64,000 nt of DNA, taken from the NCBI RefSeq assembly GCF_018732085.1, contig NZ_CP076103.1, positions 3,658,001 to 3,722,000 of the forward strand, written 5' to 3'. The first letter of the stretch is position 1. Each line of letters starts with the position of its first letter. The notes below the pieces were generated by a model. It was not told the origin of the DNA and did no database searches. It saw only the letters and a program-made list of their open reading frames with translations. Positions 49,242 to 58,330 of this stretch are shown here, one piece after another. Source of the stretch: Lysobacter capsici (lineage in GTDB: Bacteria > Pseudomonadota > Gammaproteobacteria > Xanthomonadales > Xanthomonadaceae). Position numbers and translations under genes: made by a program.

Positions 49242-51161
49242 ATGCGGTTGCTGCCCTCGCTCGCCTTGCTCATCTCGCTCACCGCCGCGGTCGTGCCGGC
49301 CCGCGCCGACACCCTGGCGGTGGTCCGCGACGGCCGCACCCAGCCGCAGTATTCCTATGCCGACGCGATCCGCGAAGTGGTGCATGTGGAAACTTCGGTG
49401 GACAGCGACGGCGACGGCCGTCGCGACCGGGTCGCGGTGTTCGTGACCCGGCCGCGCCAGTCCGATGGCGCTCACAAAGTGGCGGTGATCCTGGAAGCCA
49501 GCCCGTATTTCGGCGGCCTGATCGAAGCGCCGCACCACCCCACCGAAATCGTCGATGAGCCGCGGCTGTCGCCGTGGACTCCGCCCACCCACGCCAAGCC
49601 CGCGGTCGATTACGCCCGTTCCAACTACGACAATTATTTCGTCGCCCGCGGCTATGCCGTGGTCGCCGCGAGCAGCCTGGGCACCGGCGATTCCGAAGGC
49701 TGTCCTTCGCTGACCGGGCCCGATGAGATCGAGGCGATGAAGGCGGTGGTCGACTGGCTGACCGGCCGCGCCCGCGCCACCTACGGCAACGGTCGCGTAG
49801 CGCGGGCGGAATGGTCGACCGGCGCGGTGGCGATGGTCGGCAACGCCTACAACGCCACGCTGGCGCTGGGCGTGGCGCAGACCGGGGTCGTCGGGCTCAA
49901 GACGGTCGTCGCCAACGTGGTGACCTCCAACTGGTACGACTATTACCGCGCCAACGGCGGCGTGGTCGAACCCGATGGGTTTCCCGGCGAGGACGCCGAC
50001 CTGCACGCGAAGGTGGTGCTGACCCGCGCGCGGCCGGCGCAGTGCGCGGCCGCGATCGCGTCGATCGAGCAGCGCATGGATCGCGTCAGCGGCGACTACA
50101 ACGGGTTCTGGGCGCAGCGCGATTTCACCCGACATATCGACCGGCTCAGGCGCCACGGCATCAGCGTGTTCCAGATCGCCGGGCTGTCCGACTGGAACGC
50201 GCGCACCAGCCAGTTCGCGCAGTTGTGGGACGCCTTGGGGCGGCATCGGGTCGATCGCCGGTTGTGGCTGTATCAGGCCGGTCACGCCGACATCCTCAAC
50301 GTGCGCCGGCAAGCGTGGCTGGATGCGGTGCAGGCGTGGCTGGACCATGCACTGTACGGCGTCGACAGCGGCACCGATGCGTGGCCACAGGTCCAGCTCG
50401 AAACCGCGCCGGGCCAGTGGCAGCCCTACCCGCAGTGGCCGCGTCCGGGCGCGCGCGCGATCACCTGGCAGTTGCATGCGCAGGCGGACGCGGGTTCGGC
50501 GCATGCGCTGCGGCGCGCGCCCGACCATCGCAGCGGCGCGCACGCCGAAGAAGGCGCGTTCGTCGATGCGCCTTCGCGCAACGCCGCCGAACTGATCGCG
50601 CATCCCGATCGCGACGATCCCAATCGATTGCTGTTCCTGAGCGAACCGCTCGCCGACGACGCCCAGTTGTCCGGCACCGCGCAGGTCAGCGTGCAGGCCG
50701 CGCTCGACGGCCCCTCGCCCTATCTCACCGCGCTGCTGGTGGACTACGGCGAGGACACGCGCGTCACCGGTTTCGCCGCGACCGCGCAGACCTGGTGCTT
50801 CGGCGACAGTCTGCCGAACAACTCGGGCTGTCGGCCGATCTATGCGTATACGACCGCGTCGACGCCGTACCAGGTGGTGACGCGCGGCTGGATCGATGTA
50901 CGCAATCGCCATGGCCGCGAGCGCAGCGAAGCGATTCGCGCCGGCGAGTCCTACCGCTTGCGCTGGACGCTGCAACCGGGCGACTACCGCTTCAAGGCCG
51001 GCCATCGCATCGGCCTGGTGCTGTTGTCCAGCGACCCCGGCTACACCTTGCGTTATCCGCCGGGCACGCGGGTGTCGGTGCGGCTCGACGCCTCGTCGCT
51101 GAGCCTGCCGCTGGTCGAACCGGAGGTGCCGTCGCGGTCGACGCCGACCGCCGCGCGCTGA
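49242..51161 (+). CDS. Exported S15 (Xaa-Pro dipeptidyl-peptidase/CocE) homologue lacking the nucleophile serine
   Basis: 639 residues from the ATG at 49242, eight bases after AAGGA. Signal peptide ends near ARAD (23). The S15 architecture is complete: alpha/beta hydrolase core, then the C-terminal jelly roll ('RYPPGTRVSVRLDASSLSLP'). The nucleophile elbow GxSYxG reads GNAYNA (200-205); the serine is Ala202 (codon GCC at 49845). The acid and base positions look intact (GLSDWNARTSQ and YQAGHADIL). So this is probably a binding or regulatory pseudo-peptidase. 36 bases after the MDR gene and likely co-transcribed; exported to the periplasm or outside. Confidence 0.85.
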   Translation: MRLLPSLALLISLTAAVVPARADTLAVVRDGRTQPQYSYADAIREVVHVETSVDSDGDGRRDRVAVFVTRPRQSDGAHKVAVILEASPYFGGLIEAPHHPTEIVDEPRLSPWTPPTHAKPAVDYARSNYDNYFVARGYAVVAASSLGTGDSEGCPSLTGPDEIEAMKAVVDWLTGRARATYGNGRVARAEWSTGAVAMVGNAYNATLALGVAQTGVVGLKTVVANVVTSNWYDYYRANGGVVEPDGFPGEDADLHAKVVLTRARPAQCAAAIASIEQRMDRVSGDYNGFWAQRDFTRHIDRLRRHGISVFQIAGLSDWNARTSQFAQLWDALGRHRVDRRLWLYQAGHADILNVRRQAWLDAVQAWLDHALYGVDSGTDAWPQVQLETAPGQWQPYPQWPRPGARAITWQLHAQADAGSAHALRRAPDHRSGAHAEEGAFVDAPSRNAAELIAHPDRDDPNRLLFLSEPLADDAQLSGTAQVSVQAALDGPSPYLTALLVDYGEDTRVTGFAATAQTWCFGDSLPNNSGCRPIYAYTTASTPYQVVTRGWIDVRNRHGRERSEAIRAGESYRLRWTLQPGDYRFKAGHRIGLVLLSSDPGYTLRYPPGTRVSVRLDASSLSLPLVEPEVPSRSTPTAAR

Positions 51162-51269
51162 TTCCCGCTCGCCGATCCTCGCTCACACGCTTCGTTCGCA
51201 CGCTCCCCGTCGCCCGTTCGCCCGCCGCACGCGTCCCTGCGACCGCGCGCATCACCCCTTCTGTCTCCG

Positions 51270-53531
51270 ATGCCGATCCCTATGCGCGCCCTGCTGATCT
51301 TCACCACCTTGATGGCTGCACCGATACCCGCCTGCTGCGCCATCCTCGTCGACGGCCGGCTCGATCCGGACGAATGGCGGGAGGCGCGCAGCATCACCGA
51401 TTTCCGCCTGACCCAACCGCTGTCGCGGCTGCCCGCGCCGCAACCGACCCAGGCCTGGGTGCTGGCGACGCCGCAGGGCCTGGCGGTGGGTTTCCGCAAT
51501 CTGCAGGACGCCTCGGTGCCGCGCACGCGCCAGCGCACACAGCGCGACAACAGCGAGGCCGCGGTCGACCGGGTCAATCTGTACGTCGACTTCGACGGCG
51601 ACGGCCGCGGCGGCTACAACTTCACCTTGACCCTCGCCGACGGCATCGTCGACACCACCGTCAGCAACGAGAACCAGTTCAACGACGATTGGGACGGCGA
51701 CTGGCATCACGCGGTCAGCGAGGACGAAACCGGCTGGTCGGCGGAAATGCTGATCCCCTGGCATATCGCGCCGATGCGCGACGGCCGCGACGGCAAGCGC
51801 CTGCTCGGCATCGCCCTGGACCGGGTGATCGGCGCCACCGGCGAGCGCGCCTCGTGGCCCGCGGTCAGCCTGACCGAAACCCGGTTCCTGTCGGTGTTGA
51901 ACAAGATCGAAGTGCCCGAATACGGGCAGTCGCTGCTGACCATCACGCCCTACGTCAACGGCGTGCGCGATTTCGTCGGACGCGATTCGGATTTCGACGC
52001 CGGCGCCGACCTGTTCTGGAAGCCCAACGGCCGCTTCCAGCTCAGCGCCACGCTCAATCCCGACTTCGGCCAGGTCGAAAGCGACCGGCTGGTGGTCAAC
52101 TTCGGCGCGGTCGAGACCTTCTTCGACGACAAGCGCCCGTTCTTCACCGAGAACCAAGGCTTCTTCGAGGTTCCGTTCGGCTCGCTCAATCCCAACAACC
52201 GGCTGATCTACACCCGCCGCGTCGGCGGCCTGAGCGACGATGCGATCGGCTCGGGCGATGTCACCGCGGCGGTCAAGCTCAACGGCAGCGCGGGCGGCGT
52301 CAACTACGGCGTGTTCGCCGCGAGCGAGGCCGACGCGGTCGGGCGCGACTTCTACGCCGTGCGCGCGAGCCGCGACTTCCTGCGTCACGGCGTCGGCGCG
52401 ATGGTCACTCAGGTGAAGCGGCCGTTCCTCGATCGCGAGGCGACCGTCTACGAATTCGATCACCGCTGGACCCCGAACGAGCGCTGGGCCGTGCGCAGCA
52501 CCGTGGTGGGTTCCAGCGTCGACGAGCGCGGGCGCCGGCTGCGCGACAGCGGCGCGCAAGTGCGGGTGGACTACGACCGCGGCAACGGCTGGCGCCACCA
52601 GCTGTATGCGCTGCACCTGGGCGGCGAGCTGCAACTCAACGACTTCGGCTATCTGGAACGCAACAACTACAACTATCTGCGCTACGACCTCGGCCGGCGG
52701 GTGACCGCGCTGCCGCCGGATTCGCCGTTCACCGCGCACGATTGGCATTACTCGGTATCGCATCGGGTCAACGACAACGGCGTGCACATCGCCGACGCGC
52801 TCGCCGTCAATCGGCGCAGCGAGCGTCGCGACGGCGGCAATCAGTTCATCGAAGTGGGCACGCTCAGCCCGGGCCACGACGATCTGATCACCCGCGGCAA
52901 GGGCGTGGTCGACATGCCGCGGCGCCTGTTCGGGGTGTTCGAACGCTTCCGTCCGCGCCAGGGCGACAGCCCGTGGGCGTTCAATGTGGAGATGCAGTAC
53001 GACGCCGACGGCCTGAGCGGCTGGAATCGCGGCCTGCGCAGCGTGTATGTCGAGCCGAGTTATCACATCAACGACCGGCTGAGTCTGTTCAGCGGGGTGC
53101 GGGTGGAGCACCACCCGGACTGGACCTTGTGGCGGCGCGAGGCCGGATTGCTGGGCACCTACCGCTCCAACCAGCTCATGCTCAATGCCGGCGCGGCGTG
53201 GTTGATCAACGATCGGCAGGAACTGCGGGTGCGGCTGGAAGCGATCGGCCTGGAGGCGCAGGCGCGCAAGGCCTGGCGGGTGGCGCCGGACGGGGAACCT
53301 ATCGCGGTGAATACGCCGCTCGCCGATTTCGCCCTGCGCAATCTCGGGTTTCAGATCCGCTACCGCTACGAACTGGCGCCGCTGTCGTACCTGTACGTGG
53401 CCTACGTGCGCGGCGGCTCGCTGCTGGAAGACGGCAGCGGCTTCGACACGCGCCGCCAGTTCCGCGACGCGTTCGAACTGCGCGACAGCGAGCAGTTGCT
53501 GGTCAAGCTGTCGTATCGGTTCGAGATTTGA
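51270..53531 (+). CDS. DUF5916 outer-membrane protein with CBM9-like domain
   Basis: 753 residues. Signal peptide, then a carbohydrate-binding-family-9-like beta-sandwich ('ILVDGRLDPDEWREARSITD', 'NLYVDFDGDGRGGYNFTLTL'), and a large C-terminal part of alternating strands ending in the outer-membrane signature YRFEI (terminal aromatic-x-hydrophobic). 'PFFTENQGFFEVPFG' is typical for DUF5916. Expected in the outer membrane, probably as a barrel with a periplasmic or surface domain. Start at 51270 or 51282. It follows the S15 homologue by 108 bases; the pair may act together at the surface. Confidence 0.85.
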   Translation: MPIPMRALLIFTTLMAAPIPACCAILVDGRLDPDEWREARSITDFRLTQPLSRLPAPQPTQAWVLATPQGLAVGFRNLQDASVPRTRQRTQRDNSEAAVDRVNLYVDFDGDGRGGYNFTLTLADGIVDTTVSNENQFNDDWDGDWHHAVSEDETGWSAEMLIPWHIAPMRDGRDGKRLLGIALDRVIGATGERASWPAVSLTETRFLSVLNKIEVPEYGQSLLTITPYVNGVRDFVGRDSDFDAGADLFWKPNGRFQLSATLNPDFGQVESDRLVVNFGAVETFFDDKRPFFTENQGFFEVPFGSLNPNNRLIYTRRVGGLSDDAIGSGDVTAAVKLNGSAGGVNYGVFAASEADAVGRDFYAVRASRDFLRHGVGAMVTQVKRPFLDREATVYEFDHRWTPNERWAVRSTVVGSSVDERGRRLRDSGAQVRVDYDRGNGWRHQLYALHLGGELQLNDFGYLERNNYNYLRYDLGRRVTALPPDSPFTAHDWHYSVSHRVNDNGVHIADALAVNRRSERRDGGNQFIEVGTLSPGHDDLITRGKGVVDMPRRLFGVFERFRPRQGDSPWAFNVEMQYDADGLSGWNRGLRSVYVEPSYHINDRLSLFSGVRVEHHPDWTLWRREAGLLGTYRSNQLMLNAGAAWLINDRQELRVRLEAIGLEAQARKAWRVAPDGEPIAVNTPLADFALRNLGFQIRYRYELAPLSYLYVAYVRGGSLLEDGSGFDTRRQFRDAFELRDSEQLLVKLSYRFEI

Positions 53532-53613
53532 GCCGGCGCGCTCTCGCGTCCATTCGTCCAGCCGGCGTTGCGTCGCGCCGCGCCTCATCTGGACAGCGCG
53601 CCGGGGCGCGTCG

Positions 53614-54105
53614 TCAGGTTTTATTGAAGCACTTGTCGAGCAACGACTTGAGCGCGCCGCCGATGGCCGCGGCGGCCTTGGGATTTTCCACCGCGGTGAC
53701 CTTGCGCAGCTTGGCCTGCTGCGGCGAATCCTCGACGGCCTTGATCTGCTTCCACTGCGCGTCGGTGAATGGCTTGATCGGATCGATATTGTCGGCCATC
53801 GCCTTCACGAAGCGGGTGCCCAGCGCGCTGGCGTAAAAGGTTTCCAGATAGGTCAGTTCGGCCGGGCTCAAGGCCGAGCCGATGACGCCCTGCACGGCAT
53901 CGGCCAGGGCGTCGTTGGGGATGCGCTGGACGCATTGGATCTGCGCGTTGCCGGCCTTGCTGTCTTCGTTCGCACCGTACTTGGTGCCCGAAACGATCGC
54001 GCTCGAAACCGATCGGGCGGTGGCGCTGGCCGACGTCGTCGCCGTCGCCGACGCGGGCGCGGCGATGGCGATCGACAGCAGCAATGCCTCAGTGATGCGG
54101 TGCAT
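53614..54105 (-). CDS. Exported hypothetical protein
   Basis: 163 residues from the ATG at 54105 after AGGGG. Signal peptide (ITEALLLSIAIAAPASATAT). Mature part has two cysteines (one in 'IQCVQRIPNDALADAVQG', one in LLDKCFNKT at the end) that may form a disulfide, and 'LSPAELTYLETFYASALGTR', which is faintly like DUF2059. Periplasmic; function unknown. Confidence 0.7.
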   Translation of the reverse strand: MHRITEALLLSIAIAAPASATATTSASATARSVSSAIVSGTKYGANEDSKAGNAQIQCVQRIPNDALADAVQGVIGSALSPAELTYLETFYASALGTRFVKAMADNIDPIKPFTDAQWKQIKAVEDSPQQAKLRKVTAVENPKAAAAIGGALKSLLDKCFNKT

Positions 54106-54246
54106 GACGTTCCCCTGAGGCCACGGCTGTGGCGCTGGCGACGGCACGATACCGCGACGGCCTGCGCCGTGGACAGGCGCAATCCATTGTGATCGGCGGC
54201 GCGACGGCCAGTGCGAAGTCGCCGCGCCGCCGACGGTGAGCCTGGA

Positions 54247-56049
54247 TCAGTGACGTATCACTGCGACCTTGTGCTCGTCGTTGCCGGACTTGTTGCCGGT
54301 GCTCGACGCCGAGGCCGTCTGCTGCGTGGGCGCGGTACTCGATTCGGCTTGTTGCGGCTGGGATGTGCCGGCCTGGGTGATCGCCGCCATCTTGAGCTTG
54401 ATGCCGTTCATGTCGGTCGGCTTGATGCTGAGGGTGTGCTTGTCGTCGAAGGTGACCTTGAACAGGTTCTTGTTTTCCAGCTTGGCGCTCTTGACCGGGC
54501 CGTGTTCGCCGGCGAGGTGATCGACGTAGTTCACCAAGGTGGCGACGTTGCCGGGGTTCTTGGCGATCATTTCCTTGCCCGGCTTGACGTCGAACGCGGC
54601 CTGCACGGCCGCGCGGCCCTTGGCGTCGTGCACCGTGGCCACCGCGGGCGAACTGGAGCTGCTCGCCACGCTGAGCGCGCCGCGCTGCGATTGCTCGATC
54701 AATTCGCGACTGGGGCGATAGACCTCCGCGCCCTTCACCGGCACGGAGCCGGCGACCATCAGCTGCGGATACTGATACAGCTTGATCACGTCCATGACCT
54801 GCTTGTCCTTGGCCGGTCCGGTGGCCTCGTTGGCGGTCTTGAGCTTGAGGAAGAAATCCTTGCAACGCTCGTCGGAAGGGTTGTCCTTGGCCGCATCTTG
54901 CAGACCGTGCAAGGTCTTGTAGATGCCCAGCTCGACGTTCTTGTACAGGGCCTTTTCGATGTCCGGCCCAACGAACAGATTGCGGTTTGTTTCGTAGCGG
55001 TCGACCACCGTACCGATGCGGCGCTCGGCCAAGCCGGGCGCCTGCGCGCCGCCGCCGACGGTGGCGATGCCGCCCTGCTCCATGCGCCGCTTGGCGTCGG
55101 CTTCGGTGGTGCCGCCGGAGGGATAGACCGGGTCGCGCAGGGTCATCACCTGCAGTCGCTCGCTTTCAGCGCCGGCCAGTTTGCTCATCGGCAAGGTGAA
55201 GGACTGGCCGTTGGGCGAGTACGGCGAGCCTTGCACTTCGGGTTTCTCGCGCAGGTAGCGGGTGGATTGCTGCTGCTGTTCCTGCATCGCGGCGTTGGTC
55301 TTGGGATAGACGTTGAAGAACACCAGGTCGTGGGTCTGCAGGTGCTGGGTGTTGGTGGCCGAAGTGTGGCTGAGCTTCTCGCTGGCGCTCTTGTCGCCGC
55401 TGACCGCGCTGGCGAACTGCTCCAGCGCGTTGCGATCGGAGGTGCACGAGATGTTGTCGCGCACCGGGTTGTTGGTGGCGTGGGTGGCGATGCCCGCCTG
55501 GTAGCGGCCGAACACGTCGCCCATGAAGGCGTTGACGGTGTCGGTGCATTCCTTGGTCTGCATCTGCGGCAGTTTCTTGTACTCGGCGATCTGCTCGTCG
55601 ATCGCCTTGAGGTTGTTGGCCGACAAGGCCTGCAGGCGGGTGTAGGCGCTGCCTTCCGCGCGCGCTTCGGGCCGGCCGGACAGCATGCTGCTGCCCAGCA
55701 GCGTGGCGGCGTCGGCCTCGCGGTCGTGCGGGGGCGTGTAGCGGCCGGACAGCTCGCCCTTGATGCCTTCGCGGGTCAGTTTCAGCGAACCGCGCATTTC
55801 TTCCAGCAGCGCGCCGCGCGCGCCCGCGTTTTCCTCGCTCTCGTTGCTCAGCACGCGGTACAGGCTGTGCTGTTTCTCGCCGACGGTGTAGTTGGTGCCG
55901 TGCTTGAACGCAGGCTCGGGCAGCGCGGCGTTGATCTTGTCGGCATTGGCCTTGTCGTGGATGTAGAACGGGCGCGAGGCGTAACGGTCGAGCAGCAGTT
56001 GGTACTTGTCGGCCGCATGGCGGGTGGCTTCGTCTTCGCTGCTCATCAT
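54247..56049 (-). CDS. Large orphan protein, possible effector
   Basis: 600 residues from the ATG at 56049 (the next codon is also ATG). No signal peptide or membrane segment. Rich in Glu, Lys, Gln, Ala and Thr. 'SASEKLSHTSATNTQHLQTH' leads into DLVFFNVYP, then 'GTVVDRYETNRNLFVGPDIE'; the last 50 residues are a Ser/Gln/Thr-rich tail. I recognise no family. The polar, multi-segment build and flexible tail are reminiscent of secreted effectors, but the GLxRIDHV-type XVIPCD signal of xanthomonad type IV effectors is not visible. Stands alone on the minus strand. Confidence 0.65.
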   Translation of the reverse strand: MMSSEDEATRHAADKYQLLLDRYASRPFYIHDKANADKINAALPEPAFKHGTNYTVGEKQHSLYRVLSNESEENAGARGALLEEMRGSLKLTREGIKGELSGRYTPPHDREADAATLLGSSMLSGRPEARAEGSAYTRLQALSANNLKAIDEQIAEYKKLPQMQTKECTDTVNAFMGDVFGRYQAGIATHATNNPVRDNISCTSDRNALEQFASAVSGDKSASEKLSHTSATNTQHLQTHDLVFFNVYPKTNAAMQEQQQQSTRYLREKPEVQGSPYSPNGQSFTLPMSKLAGAESERLQVMTLRDPVYPSGGTTEADAKRRMEQGGIATVGGGAQAPGLAERRIGTVVDRYETNRNLFVGPDIEKALYKNVELGIYKTLHGLQDAAKDNPSDERCKDFFLKLKTANEATGPAKDKQVMDVIKLYQYPQLMVAGSVPVKGAEVYRPSRELIEQSQRGALSVASSSSSPAVATVHDAKGRAAVQAAFDVKPGKEMIAKNPGNVATLVNYVDHLAGEHGPVKSAKLENKNLFKVTFDDKHTLSIKPTDMNGIKLKMAAITQAGTSQPQQAESSTAPTQQTASASSTGNKSGNDEHKVAVIRH

Positions 56050-56279
56050 GGCGGGGCGGCTCCTGGGGGAATAGAAGAGGGGGCGAGTATTGGACAGGGC
56101 ACACTTATGCACCTTGAATGAGCAATTGCAGATGTTGAAACTGCCAACTGCTACGCACTATTAGTGCCTGTCTGCCACATCGCCAACGCCCTACCAACGC
56201 GCTATCCGCTGCCGGGCGGCCACCGGTCCCCTTTCGAATCGCCCGCTTTTCGATCGCCCGCCGCCGCCTGGCGCCCGGC

Positions 56280-57266
56280 TCAGCCTCGCCACAGCCGCAA
56301 GGCTTCCTGCGCGATCACCTCGGGAAACTCTTCCTGGAAGAACAGCTTCGCCCCGGGTACGCGGCGTATCCCGCGCGAGTTCGGCAACAGCCGGTCGAGA
56401 TAGTCCGCGTCGGACTGGGCGAAGATGTCGTCGCTCGCGCCCCATACGATCCGCACCGGCGCGCGGCAGCGTCGCAGCGAGGCCTCGATGCCGGCCAGCG
56501 GGTTCGGCGCGAGCGCGATGTGGAAGGCGTGGTACTGCGCGCGCCGCAGCGGCGAGGCCACCAGCGGGCTGACGTAGTACTCGATGGTTTCGTCGGCGAA
56601 CCCGGCCGGGTCGCGGAACACCGCCGCGCCGAAGGTCGAACGCGCCAGGGCCTTGTCGGTAAGCCATTGCGCGGTGGCGTCGGCGAGGGTGCCGGCGCGC
56701 GCCATCTCGATGGCCGGCATCACCTTGGGCGGCGGGCTGTCGGGTTCGACATCGCAATTGCTCAGCAGCATCGAGCGGACCCGCTGCGGGTAGCGCACCG
56801 CGAACAACTGCGCGACCGCCCCGCCGCTGTCGCTGGCGACGAGGTCGGCCGCGTCGATCGCCAGCGAGTCCAGCAGCGCGGCGAGCATCGCGACCTGGGC
56901 GTCGGCGGCCAGCGATTGTCCGGCGGGAATCTCCGAGTAGCCCAGGCCCATGAAATCCGGCGCGATGCAGCGGCGATGCGCGGCCAGCCGATCGATCGCG
57001 CCGCGCCATTGATAGCCGTTGAGCGGCGCGCCGTGCAGGAACACGGCGGCCGCGCCCTCGCCGCGTTCGATGTAGGCGATGCGGCCGAACGGCAACGGCG
57101 CGAAACGCCGCGTGGCGCGGTACGCCGCGGCGTCGAGCGGCCGCACCGGGCCGGTCGCGGCCAGGCCGCGGCGCGAATCGCGCGGCGCCGTGCAGCCGCC
57201 CAGCGCACCGACCGCGCCCGCGGCCAACAACGACGACGCGGCGACCATGAAGTGTCTGCGTTGCAT
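56280..57266 (-). CDS. Alpha/beta hydrolase, haloalkane-dehalogenase/epoxide-hydrolase-like, with Tat and lipobox features
   Basis: 328 residues from the ATG at 57266. N-terminus MQRRHFMVAASSLLAAGAVG has a twin arginine and ends in a lipobox LGGC (C25). The core matches Asp-nucleophile hydrolases: 'VFLHGAPLNGYQWRGAIDRL' (oxyanion HGxP), nucleophile region 'LVASDSGGAVAQLFA' with Asp where ordinary lipases have Ser, and acid 'RIVWGASDDIFA'. The usual catalytic His of the 'GHFxQE' motif is Leu in 'VPGAKLFFQEEFPEVIA'. So it is either a subfamily using another base or inactive. Divergent from the AraC-type regulator at 57409, which probably controls it. Confidence 0.82.
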   Translation of the reverse strand: MQRRHFMVAASSLLAAGAVGALGGCTAPRDSRRGLAATGPVRPLDAAAYRATRRFAPLPFGRIAYIERGEGAAAVFLHGAPLNGYQWRGAIDRLAAHRRCIAPDFMGLGYSEIPAGQSLAADAQVAMLAALLDSLAIDAADLVASDSGGAVAQLFAVRYPQRVRSMLLSNCDVEPDSPPPKVMPAIEMARAGTLADATAQWLTDKALARSTFGAAVFRDPAGFADETIEYYVSPLVASPLRRAQYHAFHIALAPNPLAGIEASLRRCRAPVRIVWGASDDIFAQSDADYLDRLLPNSRGIRRVPGAKLFFQEEFPEVIAQEALRLWRG

Positions 57267-57408
57267 GTCCAATCTCCCGGAGAATGACGACCCGGGAGGC
57301 ATCCTGGCGAAGCGGCCGCAAACCGGCGCGCACCCACGGCCGGCGCCGGACACGCGCGTATGATTTTCGTCACTTGCCGCCGGCGCGGCGCAGGCCAAGC
57401 ATCATGCG

Positions 57409-58284
57409 ATGAGCGACCGGCCCGCCTGCTACCCCCGCCCCGCGACCGCGCCACCGCCGCCGATCGTCGGCGCCGACCGCGCGCCCCTGCTCGACGTGCT
57501 TACCTCGCCGGTGCCGAACGGGTATTTCGATTCGCCGCTCGACAGCCGCCACGTGCTGTGCCTGCATCTGGGCGAGCCGGTGCCGGTGTCGTATCGCCGC
57601 GATGGGCGCGAGCATCAGGGTTTGCGCCTGCACGGACGGTTCTGCGTGGTGCCGGCCGGTTCGTCGACCCGCTGGATCGTGTCCCGGCCCGCGACCTCGC
57701 TGTTGCTGCGGCTGGCGCCGTCGCTGCTGGACTCGACCATTGAGGCGATGGGCGCGAGCGCGCGCAACGACGGACTGGCGCCGTCGATCCATGTGCGCGA
57801 CGCGCAGATCGAACGCATCGGCTGGATGATGCAGGCCGAGGATCGCGACGCCTATCCCAGCGGACGCCTGTTCACCGACAGCCTGGCCGGCGCGCTGGCC
57901 GCGCGCCTACTCGCCTTGCAGACCCGCGCCGCACCCGCATCTGAACGCCCGGCGCGCGCGCTGCCGACGTGGCGATTGCGCCACGTGCTCGACTACATCG
58001 AAGCGCATCTGGATCAGCCGCTGTCGCTGGCCGAACTCGCGCGGGTGGCCGGTTTCAGCCTGTCGCACTTCAAGCCGCTGTTCAAGCACGCCACCGGCCT
58101 GCCGGTGCATCGCTACGTGCTCGAGCGGCGGGTCGAACGCGCGCGCGGCCTGTTGCTGCGCGGCGAACGGCGCATGGGCGAGATCGCGCTGGACGCCGGG
58201 TTCTCGCACGCGAGCCACATGGCCCGCTGCATGCGCCGGGTGCTGGGCGTGAGCCCGGCGCAGATCGTCGCCTCGCGGCATTGA
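57409..58284 (+). CDS. AraC-family transcriptional regulator
   Basis: 291 residues. N-terminal cupin-like sensing domain ('LLDVLTSPVPNGYFDSPLDS', 'GRFCVVPAGSSTRWIVSRPA') and a C-terminal double HTH: 'LSLAELARVAGFSLSHFKPL' and 'IALDAGFSHASHMARCMRRV', the latter with the AraC signature ending in 'SPAQIVASRH'. Divergent from the alpha/beta hydrolase across 142 bases, a usual place for its operator. Probably activates the hydrolase in response to its substrate. Confidence 0.92.
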   Translation: MSDRPACYPRPATAPPPPIVGADRAPLLDVLTSPVPNGYFDSPLDSRHVLCLHLGEPVPVSYRRDGREHQGLRLHGRFCVVPAGSSTRWIVSRPATSLLLRLAPSLLDSTIEAMGASARNDGLAPSIHVRDAQIERIGWMMQAEDRDAYPSGRLFTDSLAGALAARLLALQTRAAPASERPARALPTWRLRHVLDYIEAHLDQPLSLAELARVAGFSLSHFKPLFKHATGLPVHRYVLERRVERARGLLLRGERRMGEIALDAGFSHASHMARCMRRVLGVSPAQIVASRH

Positions 58285-58330
58285 TTGACCGGCGATGCGG
58301 CGCGCTACTGCGGCCGCGTCCAACCCGTCG

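Noticed and set aside
54247..56049. Xanthomonad type IV effector (X-Tfe)
   Set aside because: The XVIPCD motifs (GLxRIDHV, FAVQGxxDP) are not seen at the C-terminus and no immunity lipoprotein follows it.
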